Notes: generated by a model from the letters alone, not told the origin. A DNA stretch of 31,104 bases from a virus (IMGVR_UViG_3300030329_000517:3372-34475), one strand, 5' to 3'; positions 1-10,462 are shown, numbered from the stretch's first letter. Numbers and translations are program-made.

Positions 1-1402
1 CAGCACTTCCTGCGGCTACCATATTTTCTGATATTATTACTGTAGTTCCATCAACCGATATTACATTTGGTTTAGGAGACGTAGGCATTCCTGTTCCAGT
101 TACAACTTGTCCTACTTTTATATTTGAACCACTTGCAACAGTAATAGTTGAAGAGTTTTTTGCCCATGTACCATTAGTAGTAGGATTAGTACCTTGGGAA
201 TCACTATCTGCCATTCTTCCAAGATATGTATCATCAAAAGAATCAAATATATTAGATACTGAAGCGGCACTATTCTTAGCAGATGTAGCTGAATTAGAAG
301 CATCTGTTGCATAATGTAATGCTGATCTATCATCTGCTCCTGCACCCGGAACTGCTGCACCATGTGCTGTAGAAGCCCAACCTTTTGCAGAACCTCCGTA
401 TGTACCTGATCCTGCTGTAGCAGATTGTGCATATGTTTTTGAAGAATAATCAGCAGTATCTACTAATCCTGTTGCTATTGCCCATTCCTTAGATGCACCT
501 TTAGATGCTGTTGTTGTTACACCAGTTCCTCCAACTGCCCAAGCCTTTGCAGAGTGATCTGAAGTTGCTCCTGATACTCCTCCATCTACTTTTTGTGCAT
601 AATCTTTTGCTGAACCACCTGTAGATGCTTGAGTTCCTTGTGCATATTCCTTTGCTGAAAAAGATGTTCCATCAACATTTCCAGAAGTTTCAATCGCCCA
701 TTCCTTTGCAGCACCTTTTGAAGCTGTATCAGTAACTCCTGTACCTCCTATTGACCACGCTTTAGCTGAATGGTCAATCTCTCCTCCTGTAACAGACCCT
801 CCAGAGTATGCTTTAACTCCTCCATCATTTTTCTGTGCCCAATCCTTTGCTTCTAACTTATAGTCATTTGTAGTTACTTCTGTAGCTGTTAATTGTCCTT
901 TATTTACTGCATCATTATCTGCAACACCATCAGCAACACTCTTAACTACTTTACTATTTGCACTAAATTTATCATCAGTATCTAATACAACTCCTCTCAG
1001 AGCTATATCCATAGCTTCTTGAGCTACATGGAGAGTTTGATTAGTTGTATTATCTAAATCTTGTTCTCTTATTACTGATCCCGGAGCAAAGTCTACTTGT
1101 GCAGTAGATCTATTTGAAAGTCTATAAATATCAATAGTACCTGAAGCAGGATTACTAACTAAAGTTATTTTAGTTGGATTAGTTAAACTATCAACATAAA
1201 ATCCATGTGCAGGAGATTGAGCACTTGCATCGCTTGAAGATGCTACTGAACCATCTCCTTCTATTTTTGTGCCATTTACTATGACTTCTAAAATCTCACC
1301 ATTATCTTTGCTAAATTTAGATTTAACTAGGACATACTCTCCATTACTTGTTCTAGTTAAATTATCATAACTAAATGGTCCTCGTCTTGCTAAATCTGGC
1401 AT
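1..1402 (-). CDS. Tail fibre protein, T7 gp17-like N-terminal part (3' end outside window)
   Basis: The reading frame starts at an ATG ending at 1402 and stays open for 467 codons to the left edge, so the C-terminal, receptor-binding part is missing. Residues about 1-150 match the T7 tail-fibre N-terminal domain that anchors the fibre to the tail. The clearest stretch is FAPGSVIREQDLD followed by QTLHVAQEAMD, which corresponds to the VDF-DGS-L-A-DLN and MHVAEEA segments of T7 gp17. After it comes a Gly/Ser/Ala/Thr-rich region with repeats of the form SAK-x-W/Y-A, including two 72-residue units. Such repeats are common in marine phage fibres and probably form an extended shaft. An AAGGAA Shine-Dalgarno lies 7 bases before the ATG, and the start is 12 bases downstream of internal virion protein D. 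Confidence 0.9.
   Translation of the reverse strand, partial: MPDLARRGPFSYDNLTRTSNGEYVLVKSKFSKDNGEILEVIVNGTKIEGDGSVASSSDASAQSPAHGFYVDSLTNPTKITLVSNPASGTIDIYRLSNRSTAQVDFAPGSVIREQDLDNTTNQTLHVAQEAMDIALRGVVLDTDDKFSANSKVVKSVADGVADNDAVNKGQLTATEVTTNDYKLEAKDWAQKNDGGVKAYSGGSVTGGEIDHSAKAWSIGGTGVTDTASKGAAKEWAIETSGNVDGTSFSAKEYAQGTQASTGGSAKDYAQKVDGGVSGATSDHSAKAWAVGGTGVTTTASKGASKEWAIATGLVDTADYSSKTYAQSATAGSGTYGGSAKGWASTAHGAAVPGAGADDRSALHYATDASNSATSAKNSAASVSNIFDSFDDTYLGRMADSDSQGTNPTTNGTWAKNSSTITVASGSNIKVGQVVTGTGMPTSPKPNVISVDGTTVIISENMVAAGSA
344..775 (-). repeat. Two tandem 72-residue repeats in the tail fibre
   Basis: Translated on the minus strand, one unit runs from 775 to 560 and the next from 559 to 344, exactly 216 bases each. 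Both begin DHSAKAW and continue GGTGVT-TASKGA-KEWAI, followed by S-x-K-x-YAQ and GGSAK segments. The second unit drifts towards its end. A further partial unit (AKDWAQKNDGG) precedes the first copy. The DNA of the two units differs at many third positions, so the duplication is not recent or is under selection for protein sequence. Confidence 0.8.
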
Positions 1403-1414
1403 ATTTTATTCCTT

Positions 1415-4400
1415 TTATAGTTTATCTTTTTCAAATAAAGGTGGTCTACCTTTTCTTTGAGTCTCTGCTCTAACCCAGTATTCATAAAATTCTCCGTTTC
1501 TTTCTAATGACATCATATCTTGCATTGCAAGTAAACGATTTTTTTCTATAAAAAGTTCAACTTGGTGCTTTATTATTTCTTTTTCTGCTCTTCCTTCTGG
1601 GGTATTTTCAAATTCTCCTAATCTTTCTCTAAGAAGAACTTCATCCCAATATGGACCACTAAAAGTTTGTTTATTTAATTGTCCTGCTTTTACTGCCCAA
1701 TGATATTTTTGTTCAGGATTAAGAGCATAATTTGTTTCTGTACTCCATTCATCCGTTTTTTCATAAGGAATTTCAAAAGCCATTATTAAATCTCCTGTAT
1801 TAGTTCGTGCTTGAACTTCTGGAGAAAATGGAATTGCCAAGATTTTTAAAGCTCTTATAAGTTTATCATGAGTTTTAGAAGGAAAATATTTAACCATATT
1901 ACCTTCAGGATCTACTAAAGCATGTAAATCTTGACCAATAGTAGGATATTCAGGATCACCATATTTTTTAGTTCCTATAGAACGATGTATTGTTTTTCCT
2001 ACAGAAATCTCAGGCTTTTTTCCAGTTATAGGATCTTCATCAGTAAATGGAATAGGAACATTCCATTCAGGAGGATTCCAAGAAATAACGGAAACTCTTG
2101 TGGCAACCTCATCTAGCTGATTCATAAATTTTAATAAATCATTTATACTTGTACCTTTTACAGGAGACATTAGAGGATATTTTTGTGCTAATTGATCTTT
2201 ATATGTTTGATCTTCCCAATAAACATTTCCCGGAACTCTACCAGTTTCAGGAATATCTTGACCCATAGAAATATTCATTTTTTTAGGGTCTGTTTCTTTT
2301 TGGTATCTAACTCCTCCTTCACCAACTTTTCGTACACTAGCTCTTGCACTTGATAAGGCACTAAGTCCGGGATTTAAAAACCCATAAAATTGTGAAACTT
2401 CTTTCCCCGGATCCCATTCATAACCAAATCCGGGAATTAAATTTTGAATTGATTCTCTAGCTCCTTGAGCCATAGGTAAATCTAAAACAAAATCTGTTAA
2501 AGCTCGTGCAAAATTTAGATTAATGTCTGCTAATTCTCGTTCACCTTCGACTCTTTGTGTTCCTTCCATTTTCATAATAGCTTCGTAAGCTTGAGCTTCT
2601 CTTGTAGCAAATATAGCTCCTAATACTAGAGGTGCTTTAGCCATATCTAAGCGTTCTAAAGGTAAATGAGTTATTTCACCAGTTTTTTTATCTCTCATAG
2701 TTATAGTAGGACCAAAAGGTTTTCCTGTAACTAATTTCATATGTTGACCAGTTCGTTTAGCAGCATCTATTCCTTCCATATAAACTTCTTTTTCATCATC
2801 TAACATCCATTTAGATCCTAATCCCCAGCCAGCCCATAGTAATAAACTTCCTGAAGTTATTTTAGCCATAGTGTCTTGTCTGAAAGCTTCATTATTTAAA
2901 AATTTTCTTCGATCTGGACCTTTAAAAAGAGTTGTTGCTATTTTCCCTAATCCTCTTTCAGTTAATGTTTGTTTATAAATATTTGCCATTGTCCTAATAA
3001 AAGAAAACTTACTTGCTGCATAAGTTCGTGCTAAATTAGAAGCAATATTTGTAGGAATATGAGGATGATTACTAACAATATTTTTAAAATTTTCTACTCC
3101 ATTAACAGCTCCCATAGATTGTTCTTGCATTAAGCCAACTTTTCTACCTTTATTAGCTATTTCAGCTACATCAGGAGGTAAATTTTTAACTACATGAAAA
3201 GTTTCTTCAACAAGTTCTTTAGTTGTAAAACTATCTGCACCTTCTACACCTTTTTCTGCAAGATTTTTTCCTCGTAATCTTTCTTCAGCCCTTTTAACTG
3301 CTCCCATGTGTATCTCTGCTCTTTCTAAAATTGTTCCAAAGAAGCCATCTTGAGCCATAATTAAACGAGAATTTGCACTTGTTATAAATCCTGCACCATT
3401 TACTAAGAACTTAAAGAATTTTACTCCATGCCCTTTTAATCCTTTTTCTGGAAGTTGAAATAATTCATCTAGAAATTCTGCATTTAATCCTTTTGCCATT
3501 ACCCATTCACCAATTCTTTGGCTTTTAGAACCTCCAGCTATTTTAAGCATTTCATGGGACTCTCTATCTCCAAGTTTTAAAGTTTTTGCTGTTTCTAATC
3601 CTTGTCCAAAAGCAGATCTTTTACGATACCCTGTACCTCCAAAGACTTCTAAAAGAGCTTGAGCCATTCCAAACTGGTAGGCATTAGCCTGAGACATACT
3701 TATACCTTTTCCTGCACCTAGTACAGGTTTTCCAGTTTTTTTGTATACAAATTTTGCAGCAGTATTCCATGATGCGGCTACATAATTTTCAAAAGTTTTT
3801 GCTGCTAAATAAGTTGTTAATCCTACAGGAACAGCAGCTAATGTCTTAGGACTACTTAATAATCCACCTACAGCAATACTTTTAAGAGCTTCAAATCCAT
3901 AAGCTAATAGTCCTTTTTTCTGATTTAATGCTCTTAGTAAAGCTTCTGGCTCTGAATGAGCAGATACAGCTTGTGCAATAGTAACTAATAATTCTTCTCC
4001 TTGAAGTCCACCATCTTTTGCAGATTCAATAATAGTATTTATTAGACCTTCTGTTCCTCCTACAGAGATTTTTCTTGCTTCCAAAGCTCTCGCAACATTT
4101 CCTGCTAACTTTACATCTGCTTCTAATACATCCATTAACTTATATGTATTAGTATAGAACTCTAGTAAAGCTTTTTTGTATACAGGATCTTTTGCTTTTA
4201 ATTCTCCACTAAGTATTTTCTTTTTTAGATTTGCTACATTATCTGCAGCCATTCTAAATGGTACAGTTTCTTCAATAAGATATTGTCGTAATGCTAACAT
4301 AGTTCCGGGAAGAGTATCTGATCCTTGTGCATACTCTTTCAAATATGTTATCGTATTCTCTTCTCCTCCTAATAAGTGCTCTAATTGAGCACGAATCTTT

Positions 4401-6223
4401 GTAGCATCCATTACAGTTTCAGGATGAGATTTTACTGCATTTACATAATGTTTATTAAATATTTCCCCTAATTCAGCTATAGATTGTTTTCTATTTTTAC
4501 TAGAAATATTTTTTAAATTATATAATGTAGGAAAATAATCCGTTTTACCAGCTATAATTTCTTCATAACTTACACCATCTTCTATCCCCTTCATAACTTT
4601 ATTTATACTATCAATCCACTCTTTATTAGTTGAATCCTTTTTAATTAAAAAAGAATCTACATCTTCAAATTTAATCTGAGGTTGAAGAATATCATCTTCC
4701 ATTTTAAGACCTTGCCCTTCAAGCATCTCTTTAACAGCATTTTTTTCATTGACTTTTACACCTACTTTTTTTAGATTTTTAGCTAATTTATTTCTACTCT
4801 CTTCTTTAATACCAGCTTTTTCTATTTGTTCTTTAGCAAAATTTGAAATCCTTCGGAGTTCTTCAGTTTTAATTACTTGTGGTCCACCAAGATCTAATCT
4901 CATAGCTTCTTCAACAGGATAATTATGAAAGATTCTATCAAAATAAGATGCTCCATAAGATAAAGCTTTCTGAGCTTTTTCTTTAGAACCTTTTGAAGCA
5001 TACCAAGCTCCTTTTCCTGTCATCATAATTAATGGAGCTACTAATGATAAACCTACTCCTGTATATACTGAATCAACAAAAGATTTAAATCGTTCTTCAA
5101 ATACATTATCATCGGGACTTCCAGCTATATAATCTACCATATCTGATTCTACACCCATCATTTGAAGAGCAGTTGCTAATCTTTCTTCTGATGTAGTTAT
5201 AAGTGTTCCTCCAATAACTTCTTTAGCAGCCATCCCACCAGCTTGAGTCTCTAACATTGCTGCTATTCTAGGCATTAAATTTTTAATAGGAGCAGCTACA
5301 CTTTGATAAATAGCTCTTCCTGTAGCGTAAGCAAGTGCAAATTCTCCTCCTGATAATGCTAATTGTCCTAATACTGTTTGAGGTTTATCGGCAGGAGGAA
5401 AGTAATAATTACTAACAGCTTTAAAACTTTTTTCTTCGGTTGCTGTAATTGATTCCCTCATTTTATGTAACATCCAAATTGAAGGCATCAGCCAATCTTT
5501 ACTTCCTGATGGAGTGTCAGTCATTGCAATCCCTGCATCTCCAATACTAGCTAAAGTATCAATAAGACTTCTTTTAGGAATTGTATATCCTAAAGCAACT
5601 AACATTTCTTTAAAAGTCTGTCCTGTAGCACTAACAGCATCCATTCCAAAAGTTTCAATAGGATACTCTCGTCTATTCCATTCTTTTTTTAAAAAATCTT
5701 TTAGTTTTTCTGCTGAAGCACTAACTGGTCTAGGTTTTTCATTCCCATCAGCAATAGTTTTAACATCTGGATAAACTTCTTGTAAAGGATTTAAAAGATT
5801 GGCAACATCTATTTCTGAAAAAACTCCATCATCTCTAAAATCTCCTTCTTCTTTATAAAAGCTATTAATAAGATTTGTAGCATGATGTACTCCATTAGGG
5901 TGGTCAGATATTTTAAACATAAGATCTAAAAGATCTTCTTCAGAACCCTTACCACCAATACTATAACCTCTAGAAATAATACTTTCTTCATAAGCTGCTG
6001 CTTCTGGATCTGCCCAATCTCCTAATTCTTTTACTCCTTCTTCAGGAGGAATTTGTTCTGTAGTATCTAAAGTAAATTGTTCAGGAGTTTCTTTATTTAC
6101 TGTAGGATCATCAATTAATATTTCTTTATTTTCTTCTTCATTAATAGAATGTAGATCCTCTAATGCTTCTGTATTAACTCCTTTTTCAGGAAAAGTTTGT
6201 TCTAGTTCTATTTCTTCACTCAT
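1415..6223 (-). CDS. Internal virion protein D-like (T7 gp16 position), 1602 aa
   Basis: This is the largest gene, lying between an internal virion protein C-like gene and the tail fibre, where T7 has gene 16 (1318 aa). In T7, gp16 is ejected with the genome and helps form the channel across the cell envelope. Here the N-terminus is acidic and looks disordered (residues 1-80). Hydrophobic or amphipathic stretches occur near residues 293-323, 385-408, about 775-810 and 1115-1135 (SGSLLLWAGWGLG), which would suit membrane insertion. I do not see the lytic transglycosylase (E-S-x-Y-N type) domain that T7 gp16 carries at its N-terminus. The start is preceded by AAAGG 7 bases upstream. The assignment rests on position, size and composition, not on clear motif matches. 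Confidence 0.75.
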   Translation of the reverse strand: MSEEIELEQTFPEKGVNTEALEDLHSINEEENKEILIDDPTVNKETPEQFTLDTTEQIPPEEGVKELGDWADPEAAAYEESIISRGYSIGGKGSEEDLLDLMFKISDHPNGVHHATNLINSFYKEEGDFRDDGVFSEIDVANLLNPLQEVYPDVKTIADGNEKPRPVSASAEKLKDFLKKEWNRREYPIETFGMDAVSATGQTFKEMLVALGYTIPKRSLIDTLASIGDAGIAMTDTPSGSKDWLMPSIWMLHKMRESITATEEKSFKAVSNYYFPPADKPQTVLGQLALSGGEFALAYATGRAIYQSVAAPIKNLMPRIAAMLETQAGGMAAKEVIGGTLITTSEERLATALQMMGVESDMVDYIAGSPDDNVFEERFKSFVDSVYTGVGLSLVAPLIMMTGKGAWYASKGSKEKAQKALSYGASYFDRIFHNYPVEEAMRLDLGGPQVIKTEELRRISNFAKEQIEKAGIKEESRNKLAKNLKKVGVKVNEKNAVKEMLEGQGLKMEDDILQPQIKFEDVDSFLIKKDSTNKEWIDSINKVMKGIEDGVSYEEIIAGKTDYFPTLYNLKNISSKNRKQSIAELGEIFNKHYVNAVKSHPETVMDATKIRAQLEHLLGGEENTITYLKEYAQGSDTLPGTMLALRQYLIEETVPFRMAADNVANLKKKILSGELKAKDPVYKKALLEFYTNTYKLMDVLEADVKLAGNVARALEARKISVGGTEGLINTIIESAKDGGLQGEELLVTIAQAVSAHSEPEALLRALNQKKGLLAYGFEALKSIAVGGLLSSPKTLAAVPVGLTTYLAAKTFENYVAASWNTAAKFVYKKTGKPVLGAGKGISMSQANAYQFGMAQALLEVFGGTGYRKRSAFGQGLETAKTLKLGDRESHEMLKIAGGSKSQRIGEWVMAKGLNAEFLDELFQLPEKGLKGHGVKFFKFLVNGAGFITSANSRLIMAQDGFFGTILERAEIHMGAVKRAEERLRGKNLAEKGVEGADSFTTKELVEETFHVVKNLPPDVAEIANKGRKVGLMQEQSMGAVNGVENFKNIVSNHPHIPTNIASNLARTYAASKFSFIRTMANIYKQTLTERGLGKIATTLFKGPDRRKFLNNEAFRQDTMAKITSGSLLLWAGWGLGSKWMLDDEKEVYMEGIDAAKRTGQHMKLVTGKPFGPTITMRDKKTGEITHLPLERLDMAKAPLVLGAIFATREAQAYEAIMKMEGTQRVEGERELADINLNFARALTDFVLDLPMAQGARESIQNLIPGFGYEWDPGKEVSQFYGFLNPGLSALSSARASVRKVGEGGVRYQKETDPKKMNISMGQDIPETGRVPGNVYWEDQTYKDQLAQKYPLMSPVKGTSINDLLKFMNQLDEVATRVSVISWNPPEWNVPIPFTDEDPITGKKPEISVGKTIHRSIGTKKYGDPEYPTIGQDLHALVDPEGNMVKYFPSKTHDKLIRALKILAIPFSPEVQARTNTGDLIMAFEIPYEKTDEWSTETNYALNPEQKYHWAVKAGQLNKQTFSGPYWDEVLLRERLGEFENTPEGRAEKEIIKHQVELFIEKNRLLAMQDMMSLERNGEFYEYWVRAETQRKGRPPLFEKDKL

Positions 6224-6232
6224 AGATAACCT

Positions 6233-9200
6233 TTATAATGTTGCTGATGAAATGTCATATGGTTCACTTATTGTAACATAAGTTTCTTTTTCATTATTCC
6301 ACAATCCATCAGATAATTTATCCATAGTAATACCAAACCATCCTTGAGGATTTTCCTGTTTTGTAGTAATTATAGAATATGTTCCTTTAGCTGGATTTAT
6401 TATATAAGAAGTTGTATCATTTTCTAAATCTTGATAAATACTAGATTTTTTTGCCTCGTCAGATAGTTCATGAGTTTCTGTATTTTTTTTATCAGTTTTA
6501 GTTTTATCTATTGTTTTTTGTGTATTTTTTGAAGCATCTTTGACTTCTTGTTTTCTTTGATCTTCTCTTTGTTTCTTTCTTAATTGTAGCAACTTTAAAG
6601 TATCCATTTGGTATTCTTTAAGTCTTTGGTTTGTTTCTGGATCTATTGGATGATCTTTATCATTTGCATAAACTTTAGTATATGATCTTGCTAATTTAAC
6701 TGCTGCAGCTAATCTTTCTTGTGGAGTATTATCTTTTAATTCTTCTGCTAGTCCTGCCCAAGCATAATTAAAATCTTGGACTAAAGTATCATATAATTTC
6801 CCATCTTCATTAACAGGAAGTAACATTTTATTATTATTAAATTTATTTAAATATCCAGCAAATAAAGATTTAATATGGTTTTCTCCTGCAGCAAGAGGTT
6901 CTTTTGTTTTAACTTTACCCTCACCTTGAAGTGATTTAATTAAACTTCTTTCTTTATTAAAATCTTTTTGACTTAAATTTCCAAGTAAATATTCTTGTTC
7001 AATAAGCTCTATATTTTCTTGAATTTTTAACCATTTATCTTCTCCACTTAACTCTCTAGCTTCTTGTTGCATAGTATAAGATTCTAAAATAACTGAAGCT
7101 TTACTAACAAATTTAGAAGGATCAGTTTTTTCTTTTATACTAACTTGAAGTTTTCTTATATGTTTATTTATATCATCAGCAGAAAATACATTAGTCTCTC
7201 CTAAAGTAACTCCAACTTCTTTACTTGTTTTACTATGTGTAGAATTTGCTAAAATATCTTGAAGATTTGCCAAAGCATCAGTAGGTTCTATTCTTTCACC
7301 ATTTTTATTTACAAGAGGATTTTCTATTAATTCTCTAATACTGGTTAATTGTTCTCCTTTAAATGCTTCTCTAGAAATTTCATTTTTTTCATGTTCCTCT
7401 AGCCACGTTTTCTTTTTATTAGAGATTTCTTTTTCAGTTCGTTGTCCTAGTATTTCTGCATAAGCATCTTCAAATCTATCATCATGATCAATATTAATTC
7501 CTAAATCTCCACCTTCTTTAATAATTTCTGCAAAGTTATTATCAAACTTTTCTCTAGCTTTCTTTAACTCGTCTAATGCAGTTTCTACAGTTATTCTTCC
7601 TTTAGTACCTTCTGGAAGAGATACTTTACCTATTATATCAGCTAAATTCTTTTCTACTGGTTTTAACTTATTAGATAATTTAGTTCTATACTTATTTTCT
7701 TTTTTTAAGTCTGCCACTTGTCTATCAAAATCTCCAGTTTTATTTCTTCCAGCAGAAATTAAAGTAAGAAGTTGGGTTTTTTGAGGACTTCCTTCAATCC
7801 ATGTATGAGAATTAAGTTCTTTTTCTAAATCATTCCAATCTTTTGGAGTTAATAATTTTCCATCTTTACCTTTACTTGTTATTTTAGTAAAAAGTGATGA
7901 ATGTTTTGTAGTATCTCTTTTAATATGTTCTGTTTTTTGTTGTTCTTTTATTCTTGTATTATAAAGTTCATATAATGTATTAAAATCTTCCTTAGTAATG
8001 TTTTTATCGTTTTCTATTACTTGTAGTTTTTTTAATAATTCATCTGAAGAAAGAATTTTTCCCTCTTCATTTCTTACTTGTGCTCGATAGCTACGAGATT
8101 TTTCTCCACTTGTTTGTTTAATTTTATTTGTTTCTAATAGTTGCTTAGATTTAGCTATTGTATCTTGATCTTTTTGTATTTCTCGTTCTTCGTCTAATTG
8201 TTTTAAACGATTTTCTATAGCTTTATTTTTCATATTCACTATAGCAGGAGTCTGATCTAAATTTTGCTGATGAGCAGTTCTTATTTTTATTACTGTTGCT
8301 ACATCTGCTTTAGAAAGCTCTGCTATAAATTGTTTTTCTAGTAGTTTAGCCTCTGGATCTTTAGAAATATCAAAATCTTCATGTTTAGGATTTAATTTAT
8401 GTATGGCTGCTACTAATTCCTTTCTTCTGTCATTAAACTCTTTACTCATATGTGCTGTTTTAAAATCTTTTTGATTAGCATCTAAATGAGATAAAGCTAT
8501 TTGTAGTTGTTGTAATCTATTAAGTTTTCCTTTAAATTTACCATCTTGAAATACTGCACCTTCTCCCTCATCTTCTGGTCTAATAGTTTGATAATCTAAA
8601 GCTCTTGAAGAATTTATTAAACTATTATGTGCAGAGCTTTTTGCTCTATCATTTTCAATTTTAAGGTTAGCTTTATTTCTTGTTTTTTCATCTTTAATTA
8701 ACTCAGATTTTTTCTTTAGAGCATTTCCATAAACTTTTTTCCATGCATCTCCTACACCTCTTCTTCTTTCCATCATCCTTATTCCTCCTTTTTTGTGTTT
8801 TCTGTTCTCTCCACTAAAAGAATCTATAATTTTAAATACAGGATCATCAGAAGAAGTTGCATTAGTTAATTTACTTTCTATATCATCTATTAGTTGAAAT
8901 TGGACTTTATCTCTGGAATGAACTCTAAGAACTTTACCATCTGGTCCTGTTAACTTAGAACCTTTTGGACCTAATTCAGAAATATGTTCTATAAGAGCAT
9001 CGATTGAATCTGGGTTTCCAAGATCAGTAATTGGTGATTCCCCAATTAAATGAGTATCTATTGCTGATTGAATATTCTTATCTTGTAATTCATCTACATG
9101 TTGTTGCTTCCTCTTAGCAACCATAGAAAGATATTTATCATCATTTATAGGAACATTTTTTAGAGCTTCTCCTAATTGTGGAAGTCCAATAAAATGTTCT

Positions 9201-9853
9201 TGTGCTCTTTCTAATTTAATAATTTCTAATTTTGCAGTAGCGTATTTAGTAAAATCAGTTTCTCCAATTTGTTGTCCAGTTTCAGGATCTTTATTATTTC
9301 TTTGATCTTTCCATTCTTGATAAATATTATCTACTAAATTAGGAGCTACAGCATCCCAATCTGCTTGTTGTTTTTTAAGAACTCCTTCCGTTCTTTTTTG
9401 TTGGTAAGCATTTTTTAAGAACTCATCTTGAGCTTGTTCGTCTTTAAGAACTTTAAATTTTACTGTACCAGTATCTGCTCCAGCATGTGTTCTCCATGAT
9501 TCAGGTATATTTATTTGTTCTTCTTTTTCAGCTTCAGTTAATTCATCCCAATTTTTATCACCATGTAGAGCATATAATCTTTCTGCTTCTATTTTAGCTT
9601 CATTTTCTTTTCTATTTTTTTCTTGTCTAGCATAAGCTTCATCAGCCCTTCTTTTTGCTTCATCTCTTTTTTCTCTATTTAATTTAGCTACATAAGCTTT
9701 TCCTCCTTTATCAGCAAACATTCCAATAGCATCAGCAAGACCTTGCCACTTGTTTGCTTCAGACATATCAACAGTTGCTTTACCAGTAGGAACATTAGCA
9801 GATCTATCAAATCTACCTAGTTGAAGTCCAGCTTGAGAATATTGTTCTGCCAT
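6233..9853 (-). CDS. Internal virion protein C-like (T7 gp15 position), 1206 aa
   Basis: A very large, highly charged protein rich in Lys, Glu, Asp, Asn and Gln, with long stretches predicted by eye to be helical or coiled coil (for example residues about 430-900). It lies between the gp14-like and gp16-like genes, which is the place of T7 gene 15 (747 aa), whose product forms part of the internal core and the ejected DNA-translocation channel. It is much longer than T7 gp15. The N-terminus (QYSQAGLQLGRFDRSANVPTG) looks like the start of other marine phage internal core proteins. The C-terminal 40 residues are less charged. The Shine-Dalgarno AAGGTAGG is about 9 bases before the ATG. The function is inferred from position and composition. 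Confidence 0.7.
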   Translation of the reverse strand: MAEQYSQAGLQLGRFDRSANVPTGKATVDMSEANKWQGLADAIGMFADKGGKAYVAKLNREKRDEAKRRADEAYARQEKNRKENEAKIEAERLYALHGDKNWDELTEAEKEEQINIPESWRTHAGADTGTVKFKVLKDEQAQDEFLKNAYQQKRTEGVLKKQQADWDAVAPNLVDNIYQEWKDQRNNKDPETGQQIGETDFTKYATAKLEIIKLERAQEHFIGLPQLGEALKNVPINDDKYLSMVAKRKQQHVDELQDKNIQSAIDTHLIGESPITDLGNPDSIDALIEHISELGPKGSKLTGPDGKVLRVHSRDKVQFQLIDDIESKLTNATSSDDPVFKIIDSFSGENRKHKKGGIRMMERRRGVGDAWKKVYGNALKKKSELIKDEKTRNKANLKIENDRAKSSAHNSLINSSRALDYQTIRPEDEGEGAVFQDGKFKGKLNRLQQLQIALSHLDANQKDFKTAHMSKEFNDRRKELVAAIHKLNPKHEDFDISKDPEAKLLEKQFIAELSKADVATVIKIRTAHQQNLDQTPAIVNMKNKAIENRLKQLDEEREIQKDQDTIAKSKQLLETNKIKQTSGEKSRSYRAQVRNEEGKILSSDELLKKLQVIENDKNITKEDFNTLYELYNTRIKEQQKTEHIKRDTTKHSSLFTKITSKGKDGKLLTPKDWNDLEKELNSHTWIEGSPQKTQLLTLISAGRNKTGDFDRQVADLKKENKYRTKLSNKLKPVEKNLADIIGKVSLPEGTKGRITVETALDELKKAREKFDNNFAEIIKEGGDLGINIDHDDRFEDAYAEILGQRTEKEISNKKKTWLEEHEKNEISREAFKGEQLTSIRELIENPLVNKNGERIEPTDALANLQDILANSTHSKTSKEVGVTLGETNVFSADDINKHIRKLQVSIKEKTDPSKFVSKASVILESYTMQQEARELSGEDKWLKIQENIELIEQEYLLGNLSQKDFNKERSLIKSLQGEGKVKTKEPLAAGENHIKSLFAGYLNKFNNNKMLLPVNEDGKLYDTLVQDFNYAWAGLAEELKDNTPQERLAAAVKLARSYTKVYANDKDHPIDPETNQRLKEYQMDTLKLLQLRKKQREDQRKQEVKDASKNTQKTIDKTKTDKKNTETHELSDEAKKSSIYQDLENDTTSYIINPAKGTYSIITTKQENPQGWFGITMDKLSDGLWNNEKETYVTISEPYDISSATL

Positions 9854-9875
9854 ATCTTAACCTACCTTATAATTA

Positions 9876-10454
9876 TTAAGCATATTTTCCTGTACCTAGA
9901 ATTGCTGAATCTGTGTTTTGACCAAATGTATAAGCATCTAATGCAGCTCCTCCCAAGCCCATCATTAAGCCCATAGCTCCCGGTCCAGATTGATACTGAG
10001 TTGATGCTATTTGTTGTTTTGCCTGTAAGAAAGCCATATCCATTCCTTGCTGTATTTCTTTATCTCTATAATCTAATTGGGCAGCTTTCATTTGCATATC
10101 TTTTAAGAATTTATTATGACCTTTTAATACAGTATTTTCTGCTTGTCTTAGTAATCCATCAGTACTTTGACCTTCAGGTAGTCCAGAAGCAGCGAAAGCA
10201 GCTTTAGCTTTCATTTGTTCTAGAGTTGCTGAGACTTGAGCATCAGCTTTAATATCTAAATTTCTTTGTCTCATCATATTTGTATCGGCAAGAGCCTGAC
10301 GAGCTTGAGAAGCTTTAGCTTGAAATGCTTTTTTAATCATCATGTCTTGTTTATACTTTGCAGCATTTGCAGCAGAAGCTTTGGCATTTCCTGCCATTTG
10401 TCCTAAAACAGCTTGACTACCTTTAGCAATCATCATAACTGTAAATGGGTCCAT
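9876..10454 (-). CDS. Internal virion protein B-like (T7 gp14), 192 aa
   Basis: The length is almost that of T7 gp14 (196 aa), the core protein that sits nearest the portal and is thought to form the outer-membrane pore during ejection. The protein is Ala/Gln/Met/Lys-rich and mostly helical, with short glycine-rich hydrophobic segments at both ends (PFTVMMIAKGSQAVLGQMAG near residue 3, and GAMGLMMGLGGAALDAYTFG near 159). The central segment ASGLPEGQSTDGLLRQ-E-TVLKGHNK resembles the conserved centre of gp14 proteins. A strong AGGTAGG lies just upstream of the ATG. The gene follows the gp13-like gene by 8 bases and precedes the gp15-like gene by 22. Confidence 0.75.
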   Translation of the reverse strand: MDPFTVMMIAKGSQAVLGQMAGNAKASAANAAKYKQDMMIKKAFQAKASQARQALADTNMMRQRNLDIKADAQVSATLEQMKAKAAFAASGLPEGQSTDGLLRQAENTVLKGHNKFLKDMQMKAAQLDYRDKEIQQGMDMAFLQAKQQIASTQYQSGPGAMGLMMGLGGAALDAYTFGQNTDSAILGTGKYA

Positions 10455-10462
10455 GTACCTAC

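Noticed and set aside
1931-5774. Plus-strand open frames of 60-90 codons inside the gp16-like gene
   Set aside because: They have odd composition, no ribosome-binding sites and no neighbours on that strand; they are shadows of a long conserved-type gene.
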